Source: Cryptomeria japonica
Lineage: Eukaryota; Streptophyta; Pinopsida; Cupressales; Cupressaceae
Assembly: GCF_030272615.1 (NCBI RefSeq)
Contig: NC_081414.1
Span: 5,465,001 to 5,529,000, forward strand
Reading direction: 5' to 3'
DNA length: 64,000 nt
Shown: positions 9,396 to 21,400 of the stretch, one piece after another
Position numbering within the stretch: position 1 is the first letter of the stretch
How the letters are laid out: every line of letters starts with the position of its first letter
The notes under the pieces: model-generated
Database searches by the model: none
What the model saw: the letters and a program-made list of their open reading frames with translations, nothing else
Told to the model about the DNA's origin: nothing
Translations under genes and position numbers: made by a program

Positions 9396-11728
9396 CAAAC
9401 AAAGAGGTTTCATCAATAAGTTACTCATATTAGAATTAAGGTACCATTCATGGTGGATGAAGAGATCTATCTTTAACACTAATTAATTATTTGTGACATA
9501 ATTAATTGTCTCATCAAGTTGGGTGCCTAAAAAGAAAGCAAAGGTGACTTTTGTTGTTCCATACAATTGATCATTGGCCTCTCGTAGTTGAGCATTTGGA
9601 AAGGAGAGAAAAGTTATCTAGTGGCGACTTTACAAATTTTGAAGGGACTTTCAATGAGGAGTGAACCCACAACAGTGGGTTACAAACTTGTGGACAAACA
9701 AAAATCCTAGGTGGCTCAAAAAAAATTTGCAAACACCTTTGAACCAAGGGACTTTTTTATCCTTCCTTTGAAGATAATATCTTTGTTCGAAGGGGGTCCT
9801 TTGAACAAAGGCTCTTTCCATGTAACCTTCATTCGAAGGTCTAATCACAATTTTTTATTAATAAAATAATTCCTTTGTTCAAAGGGGACCTTTAAATGAA
9901 ATAATTATTTTATATTTTTTTAAAAACATTTATAACTCTCAAATGACAAAATAACTGTCATTTGAGAGCGATAAAGGGTTGTGAAGCTGTCAAGTGATCC
10001 TCCATTCCATGAAGCGAACCTCCTGAAGCCATGGAGCATATTTGAATTTGAGGGTCCACATCATATCCCTTTTAGACAACCACCACATCAATCGAGAACA
10101 ATCAAGTTAGGAAATTTATTTATTTGTTTTTCTCTAGTCTAGAATTATCTGAGTTCTTTTGGATTCAATGCATTGAGAAAGTTAAGAAATGCTCAATGCT
10201 TCTTTGGATAAAATCCTCAGTAGAGCCTTCAAGAAATGATATTTCCTTCATATAAAGTTTTCTATTCTTTCTTTTCTCTATCTTATTTGGCTTCTTCATC
10301 AAGATTTCTTCCATGGTTAACCTATAGAGAGACTATCTCATTTTAGAGCCCCTATGGATGACTAACCATTTATGTCATGACTATAGATCCTATTATTTAT
10401 CCATATGAAACATTTTATAAACAACCACCACATACAATTCAAATTCAAATAATGGATAGAAAGAGAAATTAGAAATTGTGGACTTGAAGAAACATAAAAT
10501 ATAGACTTGGTGGAATTTTTTTAGGAGTTTAGGCATAAATAGCTAAGGAACCAAGAAGCTATGCCCTGGATTAAATATAAATATGATGAGGTGCATATTA
10601 TTCTTTCCTCACCTTATACACTACCAAAACCTAGTCCAAGACTAACTACAATCATTGCATCTTATGAGGACAAAGTTTAACCAAATTTATTAAGTTTTGA
10701 AAGCAACAACCAATGATACAATAGGTACACCATTAACCAATCCATTGACCATAAACCAATAGATATTAAGAGCCATAGTTAGGTCAAATTGTATATTATT
10801 TACTCAAATTCTAATTGTGTAAACACGAAACCTTAGAAATAACTAAAAATTGATCCACTTTAAGAGTAATAGATATTGAATACGAGCCCCTAATTCACTA
10901 AACAAGAAGAAAACCAAAAAGTCTTGAGGATGAGATACAACCATCTCTACATGTCATGCCACATTAGATATAAGACAACTTAGTCTATTCTAGGTAATTA
11001 CAACTAGAAAAGATGACTATGGAGAAGAAAATAAAACTATAGAAAGAAGAGGAACCTAAAAGAAAGTTCAAGAAATAGAAAGAGAAAAAAATAAAGCAAT
11101 TGGAGTACATTGGAATCAATATATGACAAACCAATCAACAACCAACTAAAAGTAAATAATATGCTTGCATCAAATTGATTCTAGAGACTTAAACAAAACA
11201 TTCCCAATAAGAAAAAAATAAATCTCTAATACTATTTATTGTAGTCTAATGAAGTGGGTCAATTGAATAACCACATAAACCTAGCAACAAACAAACCACA
11301 TGTAGAAGTGAAAATAAATAAATCTTCATTAAAATTTTATTTAAATTTTCTTTCATAGGCCTATAAACACACTTAAAAAATGCCTAAAGTTATTATATAC
11401 CTAGAAAATACATACATACTTTTCCATGAATTGATTTAATATCAAAAACTAGATCCAATAAAGTTTCCCACAATGATTTCCCCATCTTTCCTCCAAAGAG
11501 GAGAGTTCTCCAAGACGGGTTTTGGTTGAAAAGGTTTCTAATTTTAACATCATACTTCTTTCATATTTGAGGTTAGAGAAATAACTTGAATAGGAAATAA
11601 GGTTCACAAGGATATGTTGATTTTCCACAAGATTCCTTGCTCCAAACCAATAAAGTTAGGAAAATGCTATAATCTATAATTTACAATTGACCTAGAAATA
11701 CATATCATTATGTATTTCATGACATAAC

Positions 11729-13053
11729 AATTGGAAATATGAGTCATGCTGTAATTGATGCCAAACTTGTTGGTTCAGATGTGGTCTAGTCCGGACATAG
11801 TCTTGTGTTGTGCAAACTACTATTGGGGACAGTTGGTAAAAAATATTTGATGTTATATTGGGTCTAGTATTGAGTGTTTAGATGTTGTGCTTACATAAGG
11901 AGTTTTTGAAAGACCAGTATAGCAAAAGTTTCTATATGCAAGAAAGAGTATTTAATGCCCCAATAGAAGAACGTTTTTTTTTATTATTATTATTGCGAAG
12001 AGTATGGTGTTTAGACTTGGATACAATGTTAATGTTTTGTGAATGGTTTACTATCAAGTTTCTAGGTCCTCTGGTTGCTCGAATGATGAGATTAGTTGTT
12101 TTTGTTCTCTTGCAATGAGAGTTATCCGTCAAACTAGTCCAAAATTTGCTTGGTGGCTTTCGAATATGTGAATTCATGTGTTGTGATTTGAAGGACATGC
12201 TTCTTTGGTTTGTGTAGTGTTCCAATTCTAACATCTGGTGTTTTTTTTGTTCTACATGTGAGCTATGTTGGTTTGTGCTTGGTATGGTCAGTTGTGTTGG
12301 GTCTCAATGTGCCCAAATGGATTATCTTATTTGGATCATGTTTTTTTGGTTTGGATATGCATTAGAGTTTCAGTTGTAATATTGTTTTGGTTCTCATCAT
12401 GGCCTGTGGAGATCTGCATTAGGTAATTTGTATTGGAATATGCTTTTGGGTTGACTGGTTGTTGAGTTTATTGCTTATCTACATGTTTCATTTGAAACTG
12501 GCTTTGGAAGATGTTTTAGGGTATGTAGTTTATTGGATTCAACTTAGAAGAATGTGTGGTGCTAATTTTAGGTCCCCTCTTTCCCCTGGAGTGGACCGCA
12601 TTGGATATTATTGGTCTAGATGGCCCAGTTTATGTAATTTTATATACTCTATTTTGGGCTAACCTAGTTGAGACCTTTAATGAATATCCTTGTATATAAG
12701 GATGAGTAAATGTATGTGTTGATGTGAATAGTAGAGTGGGATGTGCTTGAAATTATGTGATGTGGATGTGGATGATATGCAGACAGATTTGATGGAAAAT
12801 ACATGCAAAAGTTAGTTGAGAAGAGCTTTGACAATGTTCAGTAACAGAGTTGGAGGTTAGATGTATTTGCCATGATATTGGACACTTGACACAAAGGTTC
12901 AAGGTCAATTTCATCATCAAGAGATCCTATTCATTTTTAATTTATTTATTCCTACCGGAAGAGAATGTGTTTCTTTTGGTAGCTCTTTGTACCTTTCCTT
13001 GAAGCAGTGAGTTTCAGTTGTGCAAGTCCTTTGTATCTTTCCCTAAGGTTGTG
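11729..13053 (+). repeat. Copia LTR-A', 5' part (unit 1 copy)
   Basis: This matches the C3 5' LTR at 49606-50934. Its first bases have decayed (AATTGGAAAT in place of TGTTGGAAAT). It is interrupted at TTGTG (13049-13053) by G0 and continues at 46398-46639. No primer site follows its end; instead unit 2 begins. Confidence 0.8.
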
Positions 13054-14573
13054 TGTGTAATTCCCCTCACTCGATCAAACTCTGTTTAACTAAGTTTGAC
13101 TCTGGTTGATTTCTTTGGTGGTTTATGTGACTGTATGATACTCTCTTATGTGATGGTTTTATTATGTAGGTTATGCATTTTATCTTGAAGGATGGTTAGA
13201 TGTTAGATTATATGTGAATATACTGACCTTGGATTGACATATCTTCTTTATGTATGAGATATTTCTTGTGTTTGTCTACTTGTATGGGTATGCATTTGTA
13301 TGGGGTGCGAGGGGATGATCTTTCGTCACCCACTTCGAAGGGACACGAACTGTCACGACTCTTCTCCACTGGTGTGCCTGTTATGTTGGAATAATGCATT
13401 TGCATGCGCAACAATTTGTTTATGTGGCTGCAAGTACCGAGCATCAACTCCACCTGAATCTTCAGGTCTGAGCGTGCTCTTTGACCCAATGGAAAAGTGG
13501 AAAAAGGAGTTATCAGTTAGACCCTAACGCAACCATCCTTCTTGTGGGAAGGAGATGCTTGTCAGGAATTCTAATGTTTTGTTGAATGTCATGTCGGTTG
13601 TCTTCCATGTTAGTCTTTTGTGTAGGTCTTCGTGTTTTGGTTTGTTGCAATTCCTTGCTCACGTGTTTAGCTTAACTATTATCTATTATTTTGTGATAGA
13701 TTAATGTTATATATATATATATATATGGTATTTGTATATTAATGATTAATTAATTAGTAAAATGGAAACTGTGCAAAATTTAATTAAACTAATGTTAGTG
13801 ATAAAATAATTAAATTTATTTTTATCTTCATTGTAAAGGATTAATTAAATAGGGTAATTAAATATTAGGGATTAATTAATTAATAAAATTGAAAATGGTT
13901 GCTTCAATATATTAAATTAGTCTATGGAACTAAAAGGTTTAAATTATTTAAATTAATGGGTTTAATTAATGGGAATTAGTTATTTAATATCTGAATTTTA
14001 TTTAAAAGGGCAAATCAATATTTATTTATTTTAATTCAAAATTTCAAGCGTGGGAGTTACAAAGAATAAATTAATTAAAGGAATTAATGAATTGGATTCT
14101 TGCATGTGGTTTGGGAGTTACATATGGGAAATTGATATATTTTGCTATTTGGGAAATTATAGGGGGGTTCTTCTTCTTGCCGTGAAGTTTTGGGTGTGTG
14201 CATGAAATTTTTGGGAAATGGCTTTTGAAATAAAATTTTGGAAATCTCTACGAAAAAAGAAGCGATTGAAAATAAAAAAATGAACAAAGGGTTTTGGAGG
14301 TCTTTGGTTGAATTTTTTGGTTGGGAGCTCTTTGATTTGATGCTATGCGAATTATTGCTTCTACCTCTGTTTTCCGGATAGCGTAAAAAGGTTGGGGTTT
14401 CGATTCTTTTCTTGCAAGTAATTTCCTTTCAATCTGAATAAAAATCTGCCTATTTGATTTACTATGATGAGAAAATATCTTTTATATTTGAGGAACTGAA
14501 TCTTATTCCTGGTGAATCTGTTCTTCTTTTGGACTCATGGATTTGTGCGTTATCAATATTATTTCCTGTCTTA

Positions 14574-14722
14574 TCCGTGGTTGACCCATGGCGGTGGGTA
14601 ACTCCACCCACCATGGGTTATCCACGGTGGTGGAGGCTCATCCACCTTGAGCTACCCACGGTGGTGGGGAGCCCACTCACCATGGGCTTTCCCACGGTGG
14701 TGGGATCTCCACCACCACCATG
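14574..14722. repeat. Cluster of GGTGG/CCACC dyads in G0
   Basis: A GC-rich island in AT-rich DNA carries repeated CCCACGGTGGTGG and CCACCATGGG words. CCCATGGCGGTGGGT at about 14587 pairs with ACCCACCATGGG about 10 bases later. Several units could fold into hairpins. No coding function is apparent. Confidence 0.65.
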
Positions 14723-14860
14723 GGGAAAACCACGGTGGAGGCTTCAGTCTCCCCCTCCCCTTTAGACAGTAATGTACAGTCTCCTTAAATCATTTTTTGT
14801 TATTATGTAAAGTTGTCAAAATTAGTAATTCGTGTTAAATTTTATATATATATATATATA

Positions 14861-15640
14861 TGTAGACACCTAAAATTGTCATGTCTAATTAAATAAATAT
14901 TTTATTTATTTAATTATCTAAGCCTAATTCTTCTATTAATTAAATAAATTTTTATTTATTTAATTAATTCATTTATCCTCTTCTAGCCTTATTTCTCATT
15001 TAAATAAATACATTTATTTATTTAAATTATCATTTTCCTAAATTAAATAAATATTTATTTATTTAATTATCCCACTTCTACTATTAATTAAATAAATCTT
15101 TATTTATTTAATTAATTCATTATCTTTTTCTACACATGACACATGTCATTCATCTCTTAATTCATACACTACCTACCTCTTTCATTATTTTGATATTTCT
15201 TTTACCTACCCTCTAATCCTAGCTGACCTCTCTTTTTACACCTCTCAATCTTAACCCTCCATTTCTTATTGTGTCTTCTATTTAAGGAGATGCTTTCTTC
15301 ATTGTCAAACCCTAATACCTAATCACTCATGCTAATGATCACTTGGCTACACTACGATCCTACTTGCAACCACATTCCGTTCTTTGTTGAGCTCTTGTGC
15401 ATATTAAAATCTGAGAGCAAATATATCAAGCAAGATCAATGGAGATAGGAAGAATGGAGATCAAAACCCTATTGGACATGTGATTGGTATAATCTTTGTG
15501 ATTTTGAGTTATTTGCATTGTCTTAGGTAATCTTCATATGTTATGGTGGATCTTTGTTCATTGTTAGGCTAGGGTTTAGTGGTTGAATTCATTTAGCCTT
15601 TCAATATTGTTATTATTATTATCCATTTTCACCATATACA
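14861..15640 (+). repeat. G1 5' LTR
   Basis: It runs TGTAGACACC...CCATATACA. The first 270 bases hold five AT-rich imperfect palindromes of the form TTAAATAAAT-n-ATTTATTTAA. A TATA-like TCTATTTAAGG lies near 15289, where the U3/R start of transcription would be expected. Confidence 0.95.
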
Positions 15641-15643
15641 TTT

Positions 15644-15661
15644 TGGCACGCCCGGTGGGAC
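15644..15661 (+). other. G1 primer binding site
   Basis: TGGCACGCCCGGTGGGAC lies three bases after the LTR end. This is a familiar form of the primer site in plant Tat-group gypsy elements. I cannot assign the tRNA with confidence. Confidence 0.85.
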
Positions 15662-15754
15662 TCTTGTCCCTTTGCATTTAACATTTTTGTTGCAGATTTT
15701 GCATTTTTGAAGTTGCAGATCGGACAATTTTCGACGACATTTTAGGTTTTTCCG

Positions 15755-16010
15755 CGTCTGCGAGCGTTCGGATCGCGTTTTTGTGTTTCAGAAGCGTCTG
15801 CAATATCGTGAATCGCGTCTGTGTTTTTGCCAGAATTTATTGTGCAGGTTTCTGGAGCTGCGTCTATGAATTGAAAACGCGTCTGTGTCGAATATGCCCG
15901 CGTCTGTGTTCGGAAAAAACGTCTGCATTCTGTGAGCGCGTTTGTGCATCACAGAACTGCGTCTGTGTCATACAGACGTGTTTGTGTCTGGTATAACTGC
16001 GTCTGTGCTT
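15755..16010 (+). repeat. GCGTCTGTGT array 1
   Basis: About 11 copies of a GCGTCTG(T/C)G(T) word are spaced about 20-30 bases apart, with unrelated sequence between them. The copies include GCGTCTGCAAT, GCGTCTGTGTT and GCGTTTGTGCA. Confidence 0.8.
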
Positions 16011-17229
16011 TCTGTTTTGCAATTTTCAAATTTTTCTTTGATTCGGGTTTTCGGATTTTATACTTAGGGTTTCAGATCTGGTTTATTTTCGGCTAACCCT
16101 TGCAGATCTAGCTAACTAAGTGTGTGCAGCTTGCTTTGGAGGCAAAAAAACATTTTTTTTGAAGGCCCCTTTTTCACAAAGTCTTTTGGGTTTTCTAAAA
16201 TTTACCTAACTTGTGTTCTTGCAGGAAGGGGTTATCATTTGAAACAACCCAAACTACTAACAATTTTGTTGCAGGGCCTTTGCTAGGGTTTTGTAATTTT
16301 GTTGTGTGCCTTGTTTTTATAGATTAGCAAACACTTCCATTGGTGCACTAAAATTGAATCATTGTCTTTTGTGTCTTGAGCAATAGGCTCTTTTTGTTTA
16401 ATCTTTAGAGGGCCTGTCTTCCCGTGTGGTCATTAGGACTACTAGTGAGAAGAAGACGACCCAAGTGGTAGCGAGGAAAACCCACCTCATCCAAACCACT
16501 ATAATCAAATGTATTCATGGTGAAAACTATGAATAACGTGTGCTGATTAGTTCATACCGACACTATGTCTCCCCATAAACCCATTTGATCAAATTTATTT
16601 GATCATTTGTAGGGCGTAACCCCTACCAGCTGGGAGCCTTCTGTATTTACAGAGCTAAAAGTGCCGCATGTATGGCCACACGAGCGGATGCCCTTACTAG
16701 CACCTCTTTGTTTTAGAAGCCCAAATCCTTCTAGTTGTTGGGGCAGGAGGTCGGACCTCTGGTAGCGGCCCACACACATACGGTTCTTAGTAGAGATACA
16801 AAGTTCGCCATGGGGAGTTTTCATGGGGACTGATGCTTGGCTGACCCGAGAAGTGAGTGCCGAGGGTGGAGCCAGTGAGGTCAAGCATCTAAGTATCCGC
16901 TTTGAATAGCGTAGCCTCGGGGGTAAAACCCTATGTGGGATCAACAACTATTGTCTTGGCCAGCCATAAGAATTGTGCTTGACTTATGTTAAACATTCAA
17001 AACAATCAAGACCAAACAGCAAAACATTGTGTCTTTTGTGTCTTCAAGTGTATGCAAAACAATTTTGCATCAAACAACACACTTTTCTTGGAGTCATTGT
17101 CAGTCTAAACACTTGCAAACATTGAGTCCTCATCAACATTGTGTCCTCTTGTCACGAAAAACAGTCAGACAGTCGGATTTGGTCACAACAAAACAACTTT
17201 ACATGTTGGAAAAATTGCACAAAGTTTAC

Positions 17230-17520
17230 AGAAACGCGTCTGTGTCTGTTTTAACCGCATCTGGGTCATCTAAGCGTGTATGTGAGGGGCAGAATAGCGT
17301 CTGTGTTTTTAGCGGCGTCTGTGTCGAACAGAGACACATCTGTGTCTGGAAATCGCGTCTGTGCAGTATACAGTCGCGTCTGTGTTCAGAAGGGCAAAAA
17401 AACTTTACAGTCCAGCAAACATCAACAAAAAAATCGCAGAAGCGCGTCTGGGTTAAACATAGTAGCGTCTGTGTCAGGAAACCGCGTCTGTGAAGGATAC
17501 AGTCGCGTCTGTGTTCAAAA
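17230..17520 (+). repeat. GCGTCTGTGT array 2
   Basis: About 12 copies of the same decamer occur here. A longer period is also visible: the phrase from CGCGTCTGTG through AGTCGCGTCTGTGTTC, then GCAAAAAAA and CCAGCAAACA, occurs twice (about 17354-17420 and 17480-17550). Confidence 0.8.
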
Positions 17521-18009
17521 TTGCAAAAAAAATTCATGGTCCAGCAAACAAGAGAAATCAGTTTCGGAATACTTGAGCTTCCTAGGTTGTTTCTTCAAGT
17601 TTCATCTAGCATTCAACCTGTCCTTGGGTCTCATATTGTCCATCATTGCTTCACATCTCATTTTACATTCACAATTGTCTAAACTTGAGTCAAAAGGTCA
17701 CTTGCTTGTCCTCATCATACTTTGTCAACATACTACATACAACTTCACTTTGCTAAGTGGTCCCTCATCAAGGTTTCTTACCTTTGGGTCTCATTTGGTT
17801 TTACTTAGAGTCAAGGTCAACTTACCTCATCAAGAGAAACTATCCTCTCTTTGGAAGTCACACCTACTCTACTACTTACATACCTGGTCTTACACTTTGG
17901 ACATTGCAAGTACACCTCAAGATTCATTTACACTCCATACAACTCTTGGTCTTCCATACTCTTTCCATTTTTCAACTAGTTTCTCACATCTTGGTCAAAC
18001 ACCTAGTTC

Positions 18010-18387
18010 ATGGTTGAAACCTGTCTTCAAAAATCTAGGAGAAAAGCTAAAGAGGCTCAAGAATCCACAAACATGAGTTCTTATGAGTATGACAATGATT
18101 TATTCTACAATCCTGAGCACACTACATTACCGGACATGAATGTTTATAGAAACAATCCAAATGTGGAAAGCGCAAATACTATAAACAACAATGCTACACA
18201 CAATGACAATGCGGACAGCCTTTCAATACTATCAGCAGACATAGAAGAATCCATAATGAATCCTCATTTCAATAGATTGGTTGAAGAGATAATGAAGAGG
18301 GATAGACAATACTCCTTACACATGATGGCACAAAGTGGAGCTAAAATACCTCATGACTTTGACATGTCTCAACTTATGGAAAATTGA
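18010..18387 (+). CDS. G1 gag N-terminal segment, cut by an in-frame TGA
   Basis: This 125-codon frame opens at 18010 and ends at TGA 18385-18387. The next ATG of the same frame is at 18412, so it is most likely the N-terminus of gag separated by a nonsense change. A more natural start may be the ATG at 18073 (M-S-S-Y-E-Y-D-N-D). The residues are acidic and Asn-rich, with no domain I recognise. It could also be a small separate protein read before gag. In-frame continuity and only 24 bases of gap favour one protein. Confidence 0.6.
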   Translation: MVETCLQKSRRKAKEAQESTNMSSYEYDNDLFYNPEHTTLPDMNVYRNNPNVESANTINNNATHNDNADSLSILSADIEESIMNPHFNRLVEEIMKRDRQYSLHMMAQSGAKIPHDFDMSQLMEN

Positions 18388-18411
18388 CCCTCGCAACAAA
18401 CTCACTCCAAC

Positions 18412-21400
18412 ATGGATCAAAGGAGACCCAATAGTGGGGGAAATAGAGGACCGAATATGATGCCTGAGTCACCATCAGTTTTGCTTCAAAAACCAGCAAT
18501 CCCACATACACAAGCTCAAACGTATGATACTTACACTCAAAGACCATCATGGAGGCCTTATGCAGACAAATATGCACAATTACATGCTCAAGGTATGGAT
18601 CAATCAAAACAAGTGGATACTCAAAGACATCCTCAAAATTTTGACACAAGGAGACCTCATGTCAAAATTGGGGGCAACACAATGGAAAATGAAATGCCTA
18701 TTGAGTATGGTATATATGCACAAAACAGATATGGGGTCCCTCAACATGAAGTTATGCCAAGTGCTCCATATATGCCGCAACAATATAGACCTCCATATGG
18801 ACATGTCTACGATCAGTATCATCCATACATGCAACAAGCTCCTCCTCAAATGGGTGTTTCAAACATGGGGTATGCTACAAGAAATCAATCTCCTCCCAAG
18901 AATAATTTGAAACAACAAATTAGAGATCTACAAAAGAAGATTGAGGACATGAGTACATCAAAACCAACATACACTATGAGAGATATATGTCCTTATCCCT
19001 TTGATAAGAGCATTCCAATGCCCCCATTTCCTGCACACTTTGTGACGCCAAAATTTGACAAATATAGAGGGAGAGGAGACCCCAAGGCACACATAAGACA
19101 ATTCTTCACAGCCTGCATTGAGGTAGCGGCAGAAGAAACATACTTGATGAGGTTGTTTCCACAAAGCTTAGGCGATCAAGCTATGGAATGGTTTTCTCAA
19201 TTACCTCCCGGTATTAAGTCATGGGGTGACTTGGCAGAGGCATTCATACAACATTTCTCCTACAACATAGAAACAGATGTCTCAGTTACTACCTTGTGCA
19301 ATACTAAACAAAAGGAAGGAGAATCTTTTGCAACATTTTTACAAAGATGGAGAAACTTAGCTAACAGATGCTCTTGCGAAATCCCGCAGAAACAAATGGT
19401 GGAAATGTTCACACAAAATATTAACAAGGCTATTGGCTATGATCTCAGAAAAACTTGTTTGTCTACATTCAAGGATGTTATTGAAAAAGGCCTAGCAACA
19501 GAAAAGGTCTTAATTGAACAAGGAGTTATCAAGATATTTAAAGAAAACAAAGATGACTTTAAAGGAAAGGACAAACCAAAATTTTGGAACAAGAACAAGA
19601 ATACAGTTAATGATGGCGTGGTTGATGCCAATACAGTGAGACCAAAGTTTATCTTTTCTGGATCAAGTTCTACAAACAATCAAGTGAACAATCAAATGAC
19701 TTCTAAACCACGAAGGAAGTACACCCCATTGGGAGAACCACTTGAGTCAGTCTTCAAGAAGCTAGTGGCAAACAAGGTGATAACAGTTCCAGATTTTCCT
19801 CCATATGAGCCAAAGGTCAAACCTAATTGGTGGAATGATGATGAGTTTTGTGAATTTCATAAGAGCAAGGGTCATAAGACAAGTAATTGCCATCGATTGA
19901 AGAACATTGTGCAAGATCTCATTGATAGAGGCGACATTGAGATTGAGGGACATTCATCTAATCAAGAGCATGAGATGTTTAAGGAACCGTTCCCAAAACA
20001 CGACAAAGGAAAAGGCAAAGTCACAGATGATCAAGCCAATTACACTAGAGCACCTTACAATTATGATTCTACTATCAATCACATCTCGATGGACAATCAT
20101 ATTTCTACTATTACTATCAAGAACAAAAATCCTGAGAATCCTTCTCAGAGACCCAAGATTGTCCTAAAGGGTGTGGGATCTTCCTCCGAGTCTACTTCTG
20201 AATGTCATGTTACAACTCGTCGAGGTAAGATTACGTTGCCAGGTGCCTCAACTAAGAATACCAATTCTTCATCAATCAAGCCTGAGTATGACCTTGTAGA
20301 ACAGTTAGGGAAGACACCCGCGCTCATCTCCATTCTTGAGCTTCTATGCATATCCCCTGCTCATAAAGCTATCCTTGACAAAATCTTGAGAGACACTGCC
20401 GTCCCTACTGATCTGAATGTGGACCAATTTCAAGCCATGGTGGGATACCTATCCGTTCCACACTCCCTCACATTCACAGAAGCTGATGACGCCTCCATAA
20501 GTCAGCCACATAACGCACCATTACATATTGAAGCCTTCATACACAAACATCGAATAAAGCGAGTCCTGGTAGATGGAGGAGCCGGTCTAAACATTTGTAC
20601 ATTGAGCACCATTAAACAATTGGGATATTCCGATAAAGCTGTGAATTCAAAAAATCAAATTACCATCAAGGCATATGATGATGAAGAACGCTCATCCAAG
20701 GGCACGGTCACCTTACCTCTAAGAATTGGGCCAGTTACAAAGGATGTGGTTTGTCAGGTCCTGGATTTAGATCTCACATACAACATATTGCTAGGACGTC
20801 CTTGGATTCATGAAATGAGGGCAGTCCCATCGACATATCACCAATACATTAAGTTTCCTCATAATGGAGTCGAGGTAACGGTCAACGGTGATCCAAATCC
20901 GTTCATATATTGCAATAACTTGAGATCACATACTGAGACTATAATTCCCAGTAATCGTGAGGCTACTCCTTCTTCGACGTACATTGATCCTGAGTCATTA
21001 AAACCCTCGACATCCAAACAAGGTGAACTTAGAAGCAAGTTTCAAGACAAAGGCATGGGAGAATACACTTTAAATCAGACAATGTTTTTACGACAAGTCA
21101 TGAGCTCTCCAAAAGAATTTGGAAGGCCACATCCTAACAAGCAAATCTTCATCATGATACTCAAATGGGATCCTACTACCTTTCAAAGATGGGGTGAACT
21201 AGAAGAGGAAAATTTATACAAAATGCTCTACAAAGATGTTGAAGAGGACACACAAGATCAGATTATTATACCCTGTGAGAACTATGGCAAAGGCTTCAAA
21301 ATTCTGCAAAGATTCGAGTATGATGGAAAAAGCCCTCTCGGGTCACGCAAAGAAGGCATCATGGAGCCCTTACAACCTGAGTTAACTACAAGAAGGGAAC

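Larger units (their letters stand above)
8793..13053 (+). repeat. Tandem duplication unit 1 (5' part)
   Basis: About 2.94 kb of unidentified non-coding DNA (8793-11728) is followed by a Copia LTR (11729 on). The whole block matches 46640-50934 in the same order and orientation, at roughly nine bases in ten by eye with small indels. The match stops at 13053 where G0 begins and resumes at 46398-46639, so the full unit is about 4503 bp. The non-coding part has no long open frame in either copy. It carries an internal tandem duplication (8865-9395) and a cluster of TTCGAAGG/CCTTTGTTCAAAGG dyads (9735-9900). Confidence 0.85.
15662..18009 (+). other. G1 leader with two GCGTCTGTGT arrays
   Basis: This 2.35-kb leader has no protein domain. 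Two blocks are dense in a GCGTCTGTGT-type decamer: about 11 copies at 15755-16010 and about 12 at 17230-17520, some variant. Between them, 16420-16960 is a moderately GC-rich segment without clear repeats. After the second array comes a T/C-rich stretch (17560-18000). Confidence 0.7.

Noticed and set aside
13700-13730. TA dinucleotide runs (also 6645-6664, 14842-14860, 27176-27190)
   Set aside because: Ordinary microsatellites; only the one at 14842-14860 matters, as the G1 insertion site.
13054-14860. G0 as a DNA transposon
   Set aside because: TG...CA ends with a 5-bp duplication and no inverted terminal repeat beyond three bases fit an LTR product better.
17029-18076. Open frames across the G1 leader array 2
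   Set aside because: The repeated decamer is free of stops in some phases, which creates apparent frames; no domain and no continuity into gag.
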